From NCBI GenBank assembly GCA_008711295.1, contig VUYV01000004.1, positions 3,693,129-3,757,128 of the forward strand: DNA of 64,000 bases, read 5' to 3'. Source of the stretch: Anarhynchus alexandrinus (Eukaryota > Chordata > Aves > Charadriiformes > Charadriidae). Below, piece after piece: positions 53,001 to 64,000 of this stretch. Made by a program: the position numbers and the translations under genes. The notes beneath the pieces were generated by a model that did not search any database, was not told where the DNA came from, and saw only the letters and a program-made list of their open reading frames with translations. Positions within the stretch are counted from its first letter, which is position 1, and each line of letters starts with the position of its first letter.

Positions 53001-54569
53001 AGATAAAGATGTAAGATGGAAGTTGCTACTTCCATGAGTTCCCTGTGGAAATCAAGTTGAACAAAAGCCATCTCCCTCAGATATGCAACTTTTCGAAACT
53101 TTGTGTCAACTACACATTTAAGTGATGAAATGTAGACTGGATCTTAAATATTTTCTTCTAGTTAGAAGAAAACTTCAATTTTAAGTCTGCAAGCTTTGTT
53201 AATTCTACAGGCAGTGAAAATTACGTTGATGAACATATGAAACACTTCAGCAATACTGACCATTGTGTTCAAAGTAGTAGCTTGCTGCAATAATGTTGTG
53301 GTTAAAGTAGCAGCTTGCTGCAGTACAGTAATGTTTTCAGATGTCAAATACTAAGGCTGTCTTAACAACCTCTCTGTACAGTTGCTTTAAAAACTTTTAA
53401 TAATAACTAAGGGGGATGTGTTAGGGTTTGGAGGTTGTTTTATTTTAAAATAATAAAAAAAAATAATACAACAGACTACTACTGCTGCTTCCCCTCAGTC
53501 AGAATGAAGTCTAAGTGTTTACGATTACAAATTAAAAAGCAAATTCAGATTACCGTTTGCTGCTTCCTCTTTCTGGGAAGCGTGCACCATCACTGAAATT
53601 TGGCACGTATGCCGACAACCTGGACATGTTTAGAAACAGGAAAAGGGTAGAAGTAAACCTAAAACAAAATACACATTTCTTTGGCACGACTCTGAAACAT
53701 CTTTCCTGATAAAGATACTGTAATCTAATAATGCAAAAGCTTTTCAGACGTCAGTACATCCTTTTGGGGAGGAAGATGAAGAAACTGGTAATTCCATCAC
53801 TTAGAGACGCATATTCCAAAAAGTATTTTGTGATCCAGAAGATATGAACTTAATTTTAAGACAAACGAGCCCCAAGGCTGCACGCAGCTCAGCACAGACC
53901 AACTTCTACACGTACACTGAACTATCACAGGAACTCCTGTGAGCTCTCCATTTCTTTTCAGAGGGGAAAAAGAAAAAAAAAAAGAGGCAAATACCCGTTT
54001 ATTTTAACCAAGCCATATCCTGTTGAAGACAGTCATGACGGTACCTCCCTCCAACTCTCCCTTCTTTTTCAGGATACCGTTTTCAAAGCACAAATAAGGG
54101 AAAGGAAAGGAGCATATAAACATAGCCAGCTACCATTTTGTAAACACACGGAAAATAAAATCTGCAGAGAGCTTAATTGACGCATTACTGGTTAAACAGT
54201 TCCCAAGCAGAAAGATCTACCCAACTACACCACGGCCAGCTCGAAAACAAGATTATTATCCAGTTTATCTGCCGTTCAAAGCGTTACCGTTCGAAAGGCG
54301 CTGGAGATCAGGAGGAAGCAGGGGAAGATGATCTATAAAAGCCGGCGCAGCTTGAGCTCAGCCGCCCGCGCCCCGGCTCCCGGGAGGAAACCGCCCCCCT
54401 TCCCGAGAACGGGGCTGGGACGCGGCCTGCGGCGGCCGGAGCCCTCCCTCCCCCGGGGCGCCGGCGCGGCCGAGCCCGCCGCTGACCGTTACCTCAGGCG
54501 GCGATAACGGCCCGCGCGGCCCGCGGCCCCCCGCGCTNCCTCTGCCAGGTCGGCCAGCCGGTCCTTCAT
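38019..54569 (-). CDS. STX2: Syntaxin-2 (epimorphin), complete, with alternative membrane anchors
   Basis: STX2 is a plasma-membrane Qa-SNARE that forms the four-helix SNARE bundle for exocytosis, membrane fusion in cytokinesis and acrosome release; mammalian epimorphin is the same protein. The coding exons on the minus strand are 54540-54569, 48091-48162, 47489-47588, 45909-45983, 44871-44944, 44560-44668, 42791-42864, 42542-42679 and 41050-41160, then either 39556-39639 or 38019-38096. All joins keep frame and give 288 or 286 residues, the usual family length. Domains: short N-peptide (MKDRLADL), Habc three-helix bundle (about 25-150), and SNARE motif (about 185-255) with the zero-layer Gln at residue 224 in [14 protein letters not shown] basic juxtamembrane YQSKARR is followed by a C-terminal transmembrane anchor. 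The only sequence problem is an N on the exon 1 donor. Identification is very secure because nearly every residue block parallels human STX2. Confidence 0.97.
39333..39346 (+). promoter_or_regulatory. CTCF-type site
   Basis: CCACTAGATGGCAC matches the CTCF core CCASYAGRKGGCAS at every position. It lies between the two alternative STX2 last exons, 210 bp beyond the stop of exon A. Confidence 0.5.
39556..39639 (-). CDS. STX2: STX2 alternative last exon A (anchor KMWIIII...VGVQ)
   Basis: Acceptor TTTTTTGACAG, then 27 codons and TGA. It encodes [20 protein letters not shown] followed by GLSVGVQ, a single hydrophobic anchor corresponding to the human isoform ending in ...IIGLSVGK. Seen here, the protein ends VGVQ. 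It is used instead of the exon at 38019-38096. Confidence 0.93.
   Translation of the reverse strand, partial: KMWIIIIVSLVLIAIIGLIIGLSVGVQ
39952..40018 (+). repeat. TA/TCTA-rich low-complexity stretch
   Basis: Irregular TATG, TCTA and TATATCTTATTATC units in the STX2 intron before the proximal last exon. Confidence 0.75.
41050..41160 (-). CDS. STX2: STX2 exon 9 (SNARE motif C-terminal half, residues 225-261)
   Basis: 111 nt, 37 codons, with acceptor CATTTTTAAG and donor GTATGCATT. It encodes [20 protein letters not shown], then [17 protein letters not shown]. The last seven residues are the basic juxtamembrane linker. Phase 0 lets either last exon be joined. Confidence 0.97.
42542..42679 (-). 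CDS. STX2: STX2 exon 8 (SNARE motif N-terminal half, residues 179-224)
   Basis: 138 nt, 46 codons, with acceptor TTCTCCTGAAG and donor GTAAATG. It starts [20 protein letters not shown] and ends [12 protein letters not shown]. The final Gln is the ionic zero-layer residue (Q226 in STX1A), so the exon break falls exactly at the centre of the SNARE helix. Confidence 0.97.
42791..42864 (-). CDS. STX2: STX2 exon 7 (linker, residues 154-178)
   Basis: 74 nt, with acceptor TTTTTATCCTAG and donor GTATGTAT. It encodes [20 protein letters not shown] then FTSD, the acidic linker between the Habc bundle and the SNARE motif that holds the closed form of syntaxin (family knowledge). Confidence 0.96.
44560..44668 (-). 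CDS. STX2: STX2 exon 6 (Habc helix C, residues 118-153)
   Basis: 109 nt, with acceptor CTCAAAAAACAG and donor GTAAGTGAC, ending in phase 1. It encodes [20 protein letters not shown], then [16 protein letters not shown], the conserved end of helix C. Confidence 0.96.
44871..44944 (-). CDS. STX2: STX2 exon 5 (Habc helix B end and B-C loop, residues 93-117)
   Basis: 74 nt, with acceptor TATTGTTCTTAG and donor GTATGATC. Ala93 is split across the junction, followed by [20 protein letters not shown] and [13 protein letters not shown] is diagnostic for the STX1-4 family. Confidence 0.96.
45102..45118 (+). repeat. (TA)n microsatellite
   Basis: A run of about eight TA dinucleotides in an STX2 intron. 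Confidence 0.75.
45909..45983 (-). CDS. STX2: STX2 exon 4 (Habc helix B start, residues 68-92)
   Basis: 75 nt, with acceptor TTGTTTAAAG and donor GTAGGTTG. Its first two bases complete Arg68. It encodes [20 protein letters not shown] then ARLK, a heptad helix matching human [22 protein letters not shown]. Confidence 0.96.
47489..47588 (-). CDS. STX2: STX2 exon 3 (Habc helix A, residues 35-67)
   Basis: 100 nt, with acceptor CTCCTCCTTTAG and donor GTGAGTG, ending in phase 1. It encodes [20 protein letters not shown] followed by [13 protein letters not shown]. The last motif is the conserved A-B helix turn of plasma-membrane syntaxins. Confidence 0.96.
48091..48162 (-). CDS. STX2: STX2 exon 2 (residues 11-34)
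   Basis: 72 nt, 24 codons, with acceptor GTCTTTTACAG and donor GTAAACTT. It encodes [20 protein letters not shown] followed by FFQQ, leading into Habc helix [11 protein letters not shown] is near-invariant among STX1, STX2 and STX3. The exon is one codon shorter than I recall for the human exon (human has an extra Val). Confidence 0.96.
49910..49936. repeat. Perfect inverted repeat, 12-bp arms
   Basis: TAGTATCAACTA (49910-49921), spacer TCA, then TAGTTGATACTA (49925-49936). It would fold as a tight hairpin. It lies in STX2 intron 1 with no recognised element around it. Confidence 0.9.
54538..54539 (-). other. Ambiguous base on the STX2 exon 1 splice donor
   Basis: The plus strand reads n-c here, so the minus strand reads G-N where the in-frame GT donor is required after codon 10. 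The surrounding run is almost pure G/C, a typical place for low-quality base calls. Confidence 0.8.
54540..54569 (-). CDS. STX2: STX2 exon 1 coding part ([10 protein letters not shown])
   Basis: Ten codons from the ATG at 54569. They parallel the human start MRDRLPDL. The exon should end in phase 0 before TGT of exon 2. That places the donor at 54539-54538, read as G-N, so the ambiguous base is the expected T of GT. MKDRL is the N-peptide that contacts Sec1/Munc18 proteins in this family. A better-looking donor 47 nt further (AG|GTAACG at 54492) would break the frame. Confidence 0.85.
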
Positions 54570-55110
54570 CCCCGCAGCGGCTCGGCTCCGCGCCTCACCG
54601 AGGCTTCCCCGGCTGCCCCTCCTCGCTCGCCGCCGAGGGCCGCCCGCGCCCGGCCCGCTGTCGCCGGGGGCCGCCTGCCCCGGGCTCGCTCCCTCCCTCC
54701 GCCTCCCTCCCCGCTCGGCCCAGCGCTGCGGACGGGTCGCGCCACCTCCCCGCGCTCCTTCCGCCGTGCCCGGGGCGGCGGACGCGCCCCCAGCCCCGCC
54801 CAACGTCACGGCAACCACCGGCCGCGCCGCGCATGCGGGAAAAGGGGCGGAGCGGGCGGGCGCGGCAACCATTCCCTTGGGGAGCCCGCCTCGCCCTGCT
54901 GACGTCAGGGCGAGGCCGGCGGCGCGGGCCAGCGCAGCTGTGCCGCCCTCCTGAGGTAATTCCCCCGCTGACCGACGGCGGCGGCGGGGGAGAGGCCGTG
55001 GGGGAGCGGGCAGCCGTGCTGGTCTTAGCGAGCAGCGTGCGAGAGCGGGCAGGAAGGTATGGCTGAGCAGAGTGTGGCCGCAGAGGTGTTTAAGAGGGGC
55101 GCTTCACCAG

Positions 55111-58000
55111 AGGGAGTGCCGGAGGACTGAGGTGTCCGAACGGCACCACAGGCACCCGCGAGGAAATGCCCATCCCGAGGGAGCAGTGTCCCAACAAGAA
55201 ATTATAACACTCGCAATTTTGGGAGACTGTCATGAGAGAAAAAGTTGTAAAAAAAATTGTGGTATGTTTATTTTTTATTTGAATTTTATTTAATTCTTCT
55301 CGGGTGCGTGATGTGGGTAGGCTGCAATCGGACTTTATGTAATTGACAATTAGTCCGGAAAGCGCACAGACGCTTCTGGTCATCACAGGCCACAGGCACA
55401 TCGCTGTGCCCTCCCGCGGCACTAAGCCTCGGGTTGCAGTCTGCTGTGGACCCCAGGAGGGCTGGGAGCGGCCCATGTCACGACTGGAAATGACAAGCAA
55501 GCTGCACACTCCCATCCCACAGAGCAGAAGATGACCCACTGACTTGCTTTAACTCTTCAACTAAAACATGTTAACACGTGTTGCCTGTTAGTGATGTTTA
55601 GGGCTCTGGTAAAAACACCAAAATTCTGCCAAAGTCCTAAATCTGTACAATAACAGGTATGTCCTAAAGGCCCGGGAGTTTCTAGGAAGTAGAACATGCA
55701 CACACTATGGGAGGCAGAAAGTCCTCGGTGGTGGTGTGTTCTTAGGTGCGTGCTAAAAAGTACTACTTCAGGCTATAGTCAATTACCTGTAATTATTAGT
55801 ATCTCAGTTCTTTCATATATAGACTTTATCTTCTAGACTACATGTTCAACTGTAAATTCTAAAAAAAGTTTATTTTGGATACTGAGCATAATAATCAAAT
55901 GCATAATTTTCCTCATGTATTTAAAGAATTTTATTCCAGTGCTGGATTGGGAATTTAAAGGTCCTGAATTAGCAATGTAAGCCATTTTAATGACAGTAAA
56001 TTGCTGATTTTTTGTTTTCTGAAAAAATTTAAATCTAAATCTGCCCTTCATCATTGACCAAGTAAATGCTTATCTTCCAGGAGTGTAGTATCTGAATGAA
56101 ACCTAGAGTCAGACATGTTTTACTTGGTGAGAAAATGAATAAAGTTTGCCTTTTGAATACATATTTTGATTGAATTTTGCTACTGTAGGATCCATTTTAC
56201 CTATCCATACTGAAAGTGGCTAATTTCCTCTTGAAACCTTTCAGTGCAATTTCCTGTGTCGCCTTGAACAGCAGCCTGCAGACCTCCATTCCAGCCTGAG
56301 CTCATGTTCCAGAGACGTTTCCGCAATCACTGCTTTAACTGGGAAGTACAATTACGTTCCTTTTCACTGCTTGCCTGCATATAGTGTTGCCTTCTTTTAC
56401 AGTTTACAAAATGAATTTGCTTCCTACTAATACAGCAGTTATATTCAAACATGCTGTTTAGCTCTGTGACTGTTTATCTCCAGCACTACCTTTTGTGCCT
56501 TTTACTTTGTGCAGTTATCTGCGTCAGTGAGTTGCTAAGTTTCTTCACAGATGACCCGAATCAAGACATAGGAAATGTAAAGATCTTTTAAAAGTAGTTA
56601 TTCTGCTGATTACCTAGTGATATCTTACGGACTCTAATCTTTTAGATAGCGATCTAACACTGCTGATGAGTGCTCGGAAGTGTTTTGTTGCCTTTGCTGA
56701 ATGGGATTATCTGGAAGAGATGTTTTGTGGATCCTCTGAACTGAACACTTACTTATAAATGATGATAAAACAGGTGATAAAAAATAGATTCCACATAGTA
56801 ATTTATCTTTGTAACAATGAATTAAATATTTGCCAGGCCCTCAAATGCTATGATAAGGGCCTTTTAAATTAGAAATATATTTTAATTATTCAAAAATAAA
56901 GTATTAGATAGTATTACCATTTTGTTTGCAGGAAAAAAAAAGTAGTTTGCTAGTAAATTTGTAACAATATTGGGAAGTTTCTAAAGTACACTGAGCATTC
57001 TATACACAGTTACAGATTGCTTTTTTTTTTCCTCCCCTGGAAGTGTTTATATTCTTAAAAACTGCCAAACTCCACTAATGTGGCTTTATGGGCTCCTATT
57101 TATAAACGCATGCCTATTTGTCAAGAATAGAGGTGGAATTCACAAGGGTTTTATAAAGATAGCATTGTGCTGAGACAAATCTGAGTTACATGTTCTGAAA
57201 AATATCCTTCCTGACACCTAGAGGCCATCAATAAAAATGCTAAAAAACCCACAAACCCAACTCATCCAAAAAAGGGAAAGCAAATTTAACAAGCCAGTGA
57301 TTTTCCCAATGAAGAAAATCTTATGCAACATTTGGATTGGCATTACACTATCAAATAAGCAAAAATTACAGCAGAATGTGACTACTATTATAAAATTTTC
57401 TGTGAACATTGCCCCTATGTCTGTAGAAAATTAAGAAGAAATAAGCTATGTTGTATACATCGCCTGCCATGAAATATTTTCTATGTTAATTCAATCCAGA
57501 GATATTTTAAGACATCATGTATTTATTCTAGGTTATGGGGTGCAGTACACAGATGACATAAAAGTTTGAGTATACTGGAGTAAAAAAATCAGAAACCTTA
57601 AATATCAGTGTGAACCCACAAACTTGGTATTTATAGTCCTATGCAAAACACTTCTGTTCTTTGAAAGTAAATTTTTGAACAGCTTTGTTCTGCTGAAGTT
57701 TGGACTCGAGAGCTTAAGGAACTATTCTAACTCCAGGGCTTCCAAAACAACTTTTATTTTCATTGATGTACTCTCTAGCGAATGCAGATCAGTTTGTACG
57801 AAGAACTAAAAATAATGGTCATAAGGTACATTTAAGGAAAGCCCTTTCGAACAACAGTGTTTTTACCTGAAAGCTGTTCAATTAAATTCTCCTGCCACTT
57901 TTAAAGACTGTATTAAACCGCGCTGGAGGCAGTTTAATAGGTTTTCGAAGTAACTACACGGAATTTTTAAACTCTGTCCACAGAAAGCGTATCGTCAGGT
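55111..58000. other. Spacer between the STX2 and RAN promoters
   Basis: About 2.9 kb of AT-rich DNA between two CpG islands. I see no exon with plausible splice signals and no recognisable repeat. Open frames here are short or lie in moderately GC-rich DNA near 55.1-55.5 kb without family resemblance. Confidence 0.5.
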
Positions 58001-58188
58001 GACTAAAACACTTTCTGATGCGATTTTAATGGCTGAACAGGGACACTGCCGCGTTCCCGGGGCGGCTCGGCCTGGCACGGGGCTCTGCCTCAACCCTCAC
58101 CACCAAACCTCGGCCGTTACAGCAGGCGGTGCAACTTAGAACCGCGGCTCGCTCCCCTCTCTAACGGCCGGCGGGTACGCAGGCCTGC

Positions 58189-58275
58189 GGCCGGCGGAGG
58201 AGAACAGGACCCCCTCAGGGCCGGCGGAGGAGAGACCCGCTCTGGGCCGGCGGAGGAGGACGGACCCCTCGGGAC
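58189..58275 (+). repeat. GC-rich tandem repeat upstream of RAN
   Basis: Three copies of a unit containing GGCCGGCGGAGGAG, with CCGGCGGAGG at 58191, 58221 and 58247, so spacings of 30 and 26 bp. It is a small minisatellite in the CpG island, about 165 bp upstream of the first RAN exon. Confidence 0.8.
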
Positions 58276-58439
58276 CGGCGCTCGCGGCCGCCCGCAGCGG
58301 CCGAACAAGGTCCCAGCAGTCGCGCGCCTGCTGCCTCCCTCCCGCCCGCCGCTGACCACGTGACGGGCGGCCCCTCCCTCTCCCCGTGGCCGCGCGGCGT
58401 CGCTCTCCGGGTATTTGAACCGCGCTTCCGCCATCTTCC

Positions 58440-58488
58440 CAGCGCCCAGTCACTGAGGGGAGCGACCCGAAGAGAAGTCTCGGGAAAG
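58440..58488 (+). other. RAN: RAN exon 1, non-coding
   Basis: The segment just after the YY1-type site ends GGGAAAG before donor GTAACGGGG at 58489. It contains no ATG. The 5' boundary is inferred from the promoter elements and is approximate. The next exon starts at the acceptor TTTCCCCTGCAG (exon start 59452), 7 nt before the ATG. Confidence 0.65.
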
Positions 58489-59458
58489 GTAACGGGGCCG
58501 GGGCGGCCTTCTCTTCCCTCTAGGAGCGGGTGGGGGGAAGCGTGGCCGCTTCGAGAAGTGTGAGCGGCGGGGATGGCGGGCACCGTTAGCTCCCGCCGAG
58601 GAGCGGCGGTAGGCGATGGGTTGGGTTGCAGCGAGGCTGGGCCCGGGCGAGCGTTGCGGCTGTGGTACCTAACCCGCGAGGCGTCCCTTCTCCCCCCAGC
58701 GCTCGGAAGGGGAGAGGCAGACGGGTCGGAGCCGTGCTCTGCGCCGTCCCGGGTAAAAGGGCGGGTGAATTCGTGGGGGGGAAGCGCAGCGGGGCCTCCA
58801 ACGGCCCGAGCCCGCGGGGGGGAGGGGAGGCGGCGCGCGCTGCTCAGTCATGGTGGCTGATGGCGGGGAGAGCGCGTTAGGCCCGTTGGTGGGGGTCGGG
58901 GCGGGGGGGCGGCGAGGCCCGGCCGCGGGAAGGCTTCGCCCGGGAGCCCCAGAGGACTGGCGCCGGGCTCTCCCGACCGGGAGGCAGGTTCCCGTGAGCG
59001 GTGGGATCCTGCGGCGGTCGGGTTGGGGAGGACTCTGTGGAGGGAGATGGGGGTCGGCCTTCGCCGCGGTGTCCTCCGGAGGCCGCGGCTCGGCCTCTTC
59101 TTCGAGCCCGAAAGCCGAAGGGGTGCGGCGGCAGCAGCCTGCTGTTACGGGGCTTCGGGGGTGGGCGGGGAGGTGCCGCCGCCATTACCGCGCGCGGTCC
59201 CGCCGCATGCGGGGAGAGGCGCAGGCGCTTCCTGCCCCGTGAGGGGGCCCGGGACCACGCGGGCCGTAGCGGCGGAGCCGCGGGGGGGGGAGGGGGCCGA
59301 GCCGCGGGTGCTCCGCCGGCGGCGCCGAGTGGCGCGCAGAGCACGCGCCTTGGGAGGCGTTTGGGAACCGAAAAGGGCGCCCGGCCCCTTCCGGCTGGGC
59401 CTTGAATCAGCTCGCCTGTTGTGAGCTCACATGCTTCCATTTCCCCTGCAGACCCAGC

Positions 59459-62828
<3,370 letters not shown>

Positions 62829-63215
62829 GGGATGAAGCTGGAGCCCAGCGTCAGAAGTCTAGTTTTATAGGCAACTGTCCTGTGATGTCAGTGGTGCAGC
62901 GTGTTTGCCACTTTATTATCTAGCTGAGCAGAACATGTGCTTAATCTTTGGGATGCTGAAAGAGATGAATGGGCTTCGGAGTGAATGTGGCAGTTTAAAA
63001 AAAACATACAAAAACAAAATGAAAAAAAAACCAAAACAAAAAACTTCATATTTTGGACCTGCATATTTAGCTGTTTTTTGGACTGCAATTACTTCCCCTT
63101 TTGAGTTTCAAATATAAGACTGCTGCAGTCACATCAGAGTGTTAAGTGGTAAATCTTGTTTCTGTCATTCTCATTCTTTTTTGTTTAGATAATAAAGTTG
63201 TATTTCAAGTATCTC
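62829..63215 (+). other. RAN: RAN 3' UTR
   Basis: Runs from the stop codon to about 19 nt past the canonical AATAAA at 63191-63196. It includes an A-rich stretch (about 62997-63045). The cleavage site is approximate. Confidence 0.8.
63191..63196 (+). promoter_or_regulatory. RAN polyadenylation signal AATAAA
   Basis: The first perfect AATAAA after the RAN stop codon, followed by GT/T-rich DNA (GTTGTATTT) suitable as a downstream element. Confidence 0.85.
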
Positions 63216-64000
63216 TAAGCAAGTGAACTTTCATGCATTGTTAGGAAAATCTCTTCAAAGTGTCTTCTTCAGTTGAGGCTAATACTTGGTTGTCTACTGC
63301 ATTTCTCATTCTCTGTGCTCCTTTTACCTCCTGCTTCTCATGTTGTGCTCCTCTTGCTAAATCAGAGCTAACAGTTAACTTTTCCTTGATTTCCTGAAGC
63401 ATATAACTAAAGCACCTGAGGAAAGCTGAACTAACTGCCAGGTAAAACTAAAGCAGCGAACACTTGACTGGTAAGTGACTGGCTCAACATTCCCACGTAA
63501 ATGGGAATGCTTGTGCTTTGCAGGGTGTCTTGAGAGAAAAGTGTGTGTAGTTCAGCTTGCATATGCTACCATTAGATACAGTCTCTCAACTCTCTTAACT
63601 TTTAGTGTAATACGCCTTCACAGAGCTCTGTATTTTTGGTAGCCAGAAACAAACGGCATCTAGGTCTGTTAGGTGACTCTGAAGCTGTATCTTTGCATGG
63701 AACATCATTCAGTAGAGCTATAGCTGATTAAACAAACTCTCTAAGCATCGTAAAATTCACTAACTAGAAAACAGCTGTTGTTTTGAGCTAAAAAGCTCTT
63801 GGCTACAAAACAGCATATTAACTAAAACCACACTTAGAATTATTGAGACTTTACTGTAACTGCACCAAGTTCTTAATTTGAAACTCTAGCTTATTACAGC
63901 ACAAATGGTGGAAAATGTCAACTTTTAACACTATCTTGTAGAGATTAATCTTGGTCAATATTAGTACTGCTAGGAAGCAAAACTAAGTTTAAGATACCAT
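63216..64000. other. Downstream of RAN, no gene seen
   Basis: AT-rich intergenic DNA. By synteny ADGRD1 would lie further right, but no exon of it is visible here. Confidence 0.5.

Larger units (their letters stand above)
48163..54539 (-). other. STX2 intron 1
   Basis: 6.4 kb, the longest STX2 intron. It holds a perfect 12-bp-arm inverted repeat at 49910-49936. Several overlapping open frames at 50.06-50.42 kb look accidental. The right end enters the CpG island. Confidence 0.6.
54300..55110 (-). promoter_or_regulatory. STX2 CpG-island promoter
   Basis: A dense GC and CpG block covers STX2 exon 1 and the DNA upstream of it. Visible sites: perfect CRE TGACGTCA (54900-54907), NRF1-type GCGCATGCG (54829-54837), GC boxes around 54845-54860, and two copies of CGGCAACCA (54809-54817, 54863-54871) whose GGCAAC matches an RFX half-site. 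There is no obvious TATA box. Transcription start is probably between about 54600 and 54900 on the minus strand. The same island could also fire to the right, as CpG islands often do. Confidence 0.75.
58100..59451 (+). promoter_or_regulatory. RAN CpG-island promoter, extending over intron 1
   Basis: Strongly CpG-rich. Just upstream of the first exon are E-box CACGTG (58357-58362), a CHR-type TTTGAA (58414-58419), an ETS-type CTTCCG and a YY1-type CCGCCATCTT (58428-58437). YY1 and ETS sites at the start are typical of housekeeping promoters. Three copies of a GC-rich 26-30 bp unit lie further upstream at 58189-58275. Long open frames on both strands here are by-products of the base composition. 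Confidence 0.75.

Noticed and set aside
54489..54872. 127-codon frame extending STX2 exon 1 on both sides
   Set aside because: The part upstream of the ATG at 54569 is 5' UTR or promoter, and the part past the donor is intron; STX proteins begin at M-(K/R)-D-R-L.
55090..55539. 149-codon minus-strand frame upstream of STX2
   Set aside because: No family resemblance, no splice signals placed, and it lies next to a CpG island.
59001..59424. Overlapping plus-strand frames of about 130 codons in RAN intron 1
   Set aside because: Two different frames are open at once in very GC-rich intronic DNA, which indicates composition, not coding.

Overview
The window is vertebrate, and almost certainly bird, nuclear DNA. 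The evidence is several CR1 retroposon 3' ends closing on the avian ATTCTATGAT-type tail, a solo LTR of an avian ERV type, multi-exon genes with GT-AG introns, and the gene order RIMBP2(-) / STX2(-) / RAN(+), which matches human 12q24.33 as I recall it. The species cannot be named from the sequence. Two ambiguous bases (N) are present, at 11835 and 54538.

Layout. Positions 1-29.4 kb hold the 5' part of a minus-strand gene that I read as RIMBP2 (RIM-binding protein 2). Five coding exons can be placed (29373-29384, 23149-23265, 18711-18821, 15558-15782, 14694-14828). All joins are in phase 0 and together they encode about 200 N-terminal residues. The last two exons match the N-terminal coiled coil of the RIMBP1/RIMBP3 family. 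The rest of the gene lies to the left; positions 1-14.7 kb look like intron, with one CpG-richer segment at 11.41-11.87 kb that could be an internal promoter. A second GC-rich segment lies in an intron at 17.02-17.30 kb. From 29.5 to about 37 kb is intergenic DNA with CR1 pieces and a GC-rich patch.

Positions 38019-54569 hold a complete syntaxin-2 gene (STX2, minus strand) in nine common coding exons plus two alternative last exons. Each alternative exon encodes its own membrane anchor, giving 288- or 286-residue proteins. Its CpG-island promoter (about 54.3-55.1 kb) carries a perfect CRE, an NRF1-type site and two RFX half-sites. After an AT-rich spacer, a second CpG island (58.1-59.45 kb) drives RAN on the plus strand: one non-coding exon and six coding exons encode a full 216-residue Ran GTPase, with a poly(A) signal at 63191.

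How they work together: RIMBP2 (presynaptic active-zone scaffold) and STX2 (plasma-membrane Q-SNARE) both act in vesicle exocytosis, while Ran is the nuclear transport and spindle GTPase. The neighbourhood is conserved synteny, not an operon. I found no operon, CRISPR array, toxin system or otherwise undescribed gene system. The points most worth checking are the RIMBP2 N-terminal exons and their start, the N on the STX2 exon 1 splice donor, the alternative STX2 anchors with a CTCF-type motif between them, and the GC-rich intronic islands.
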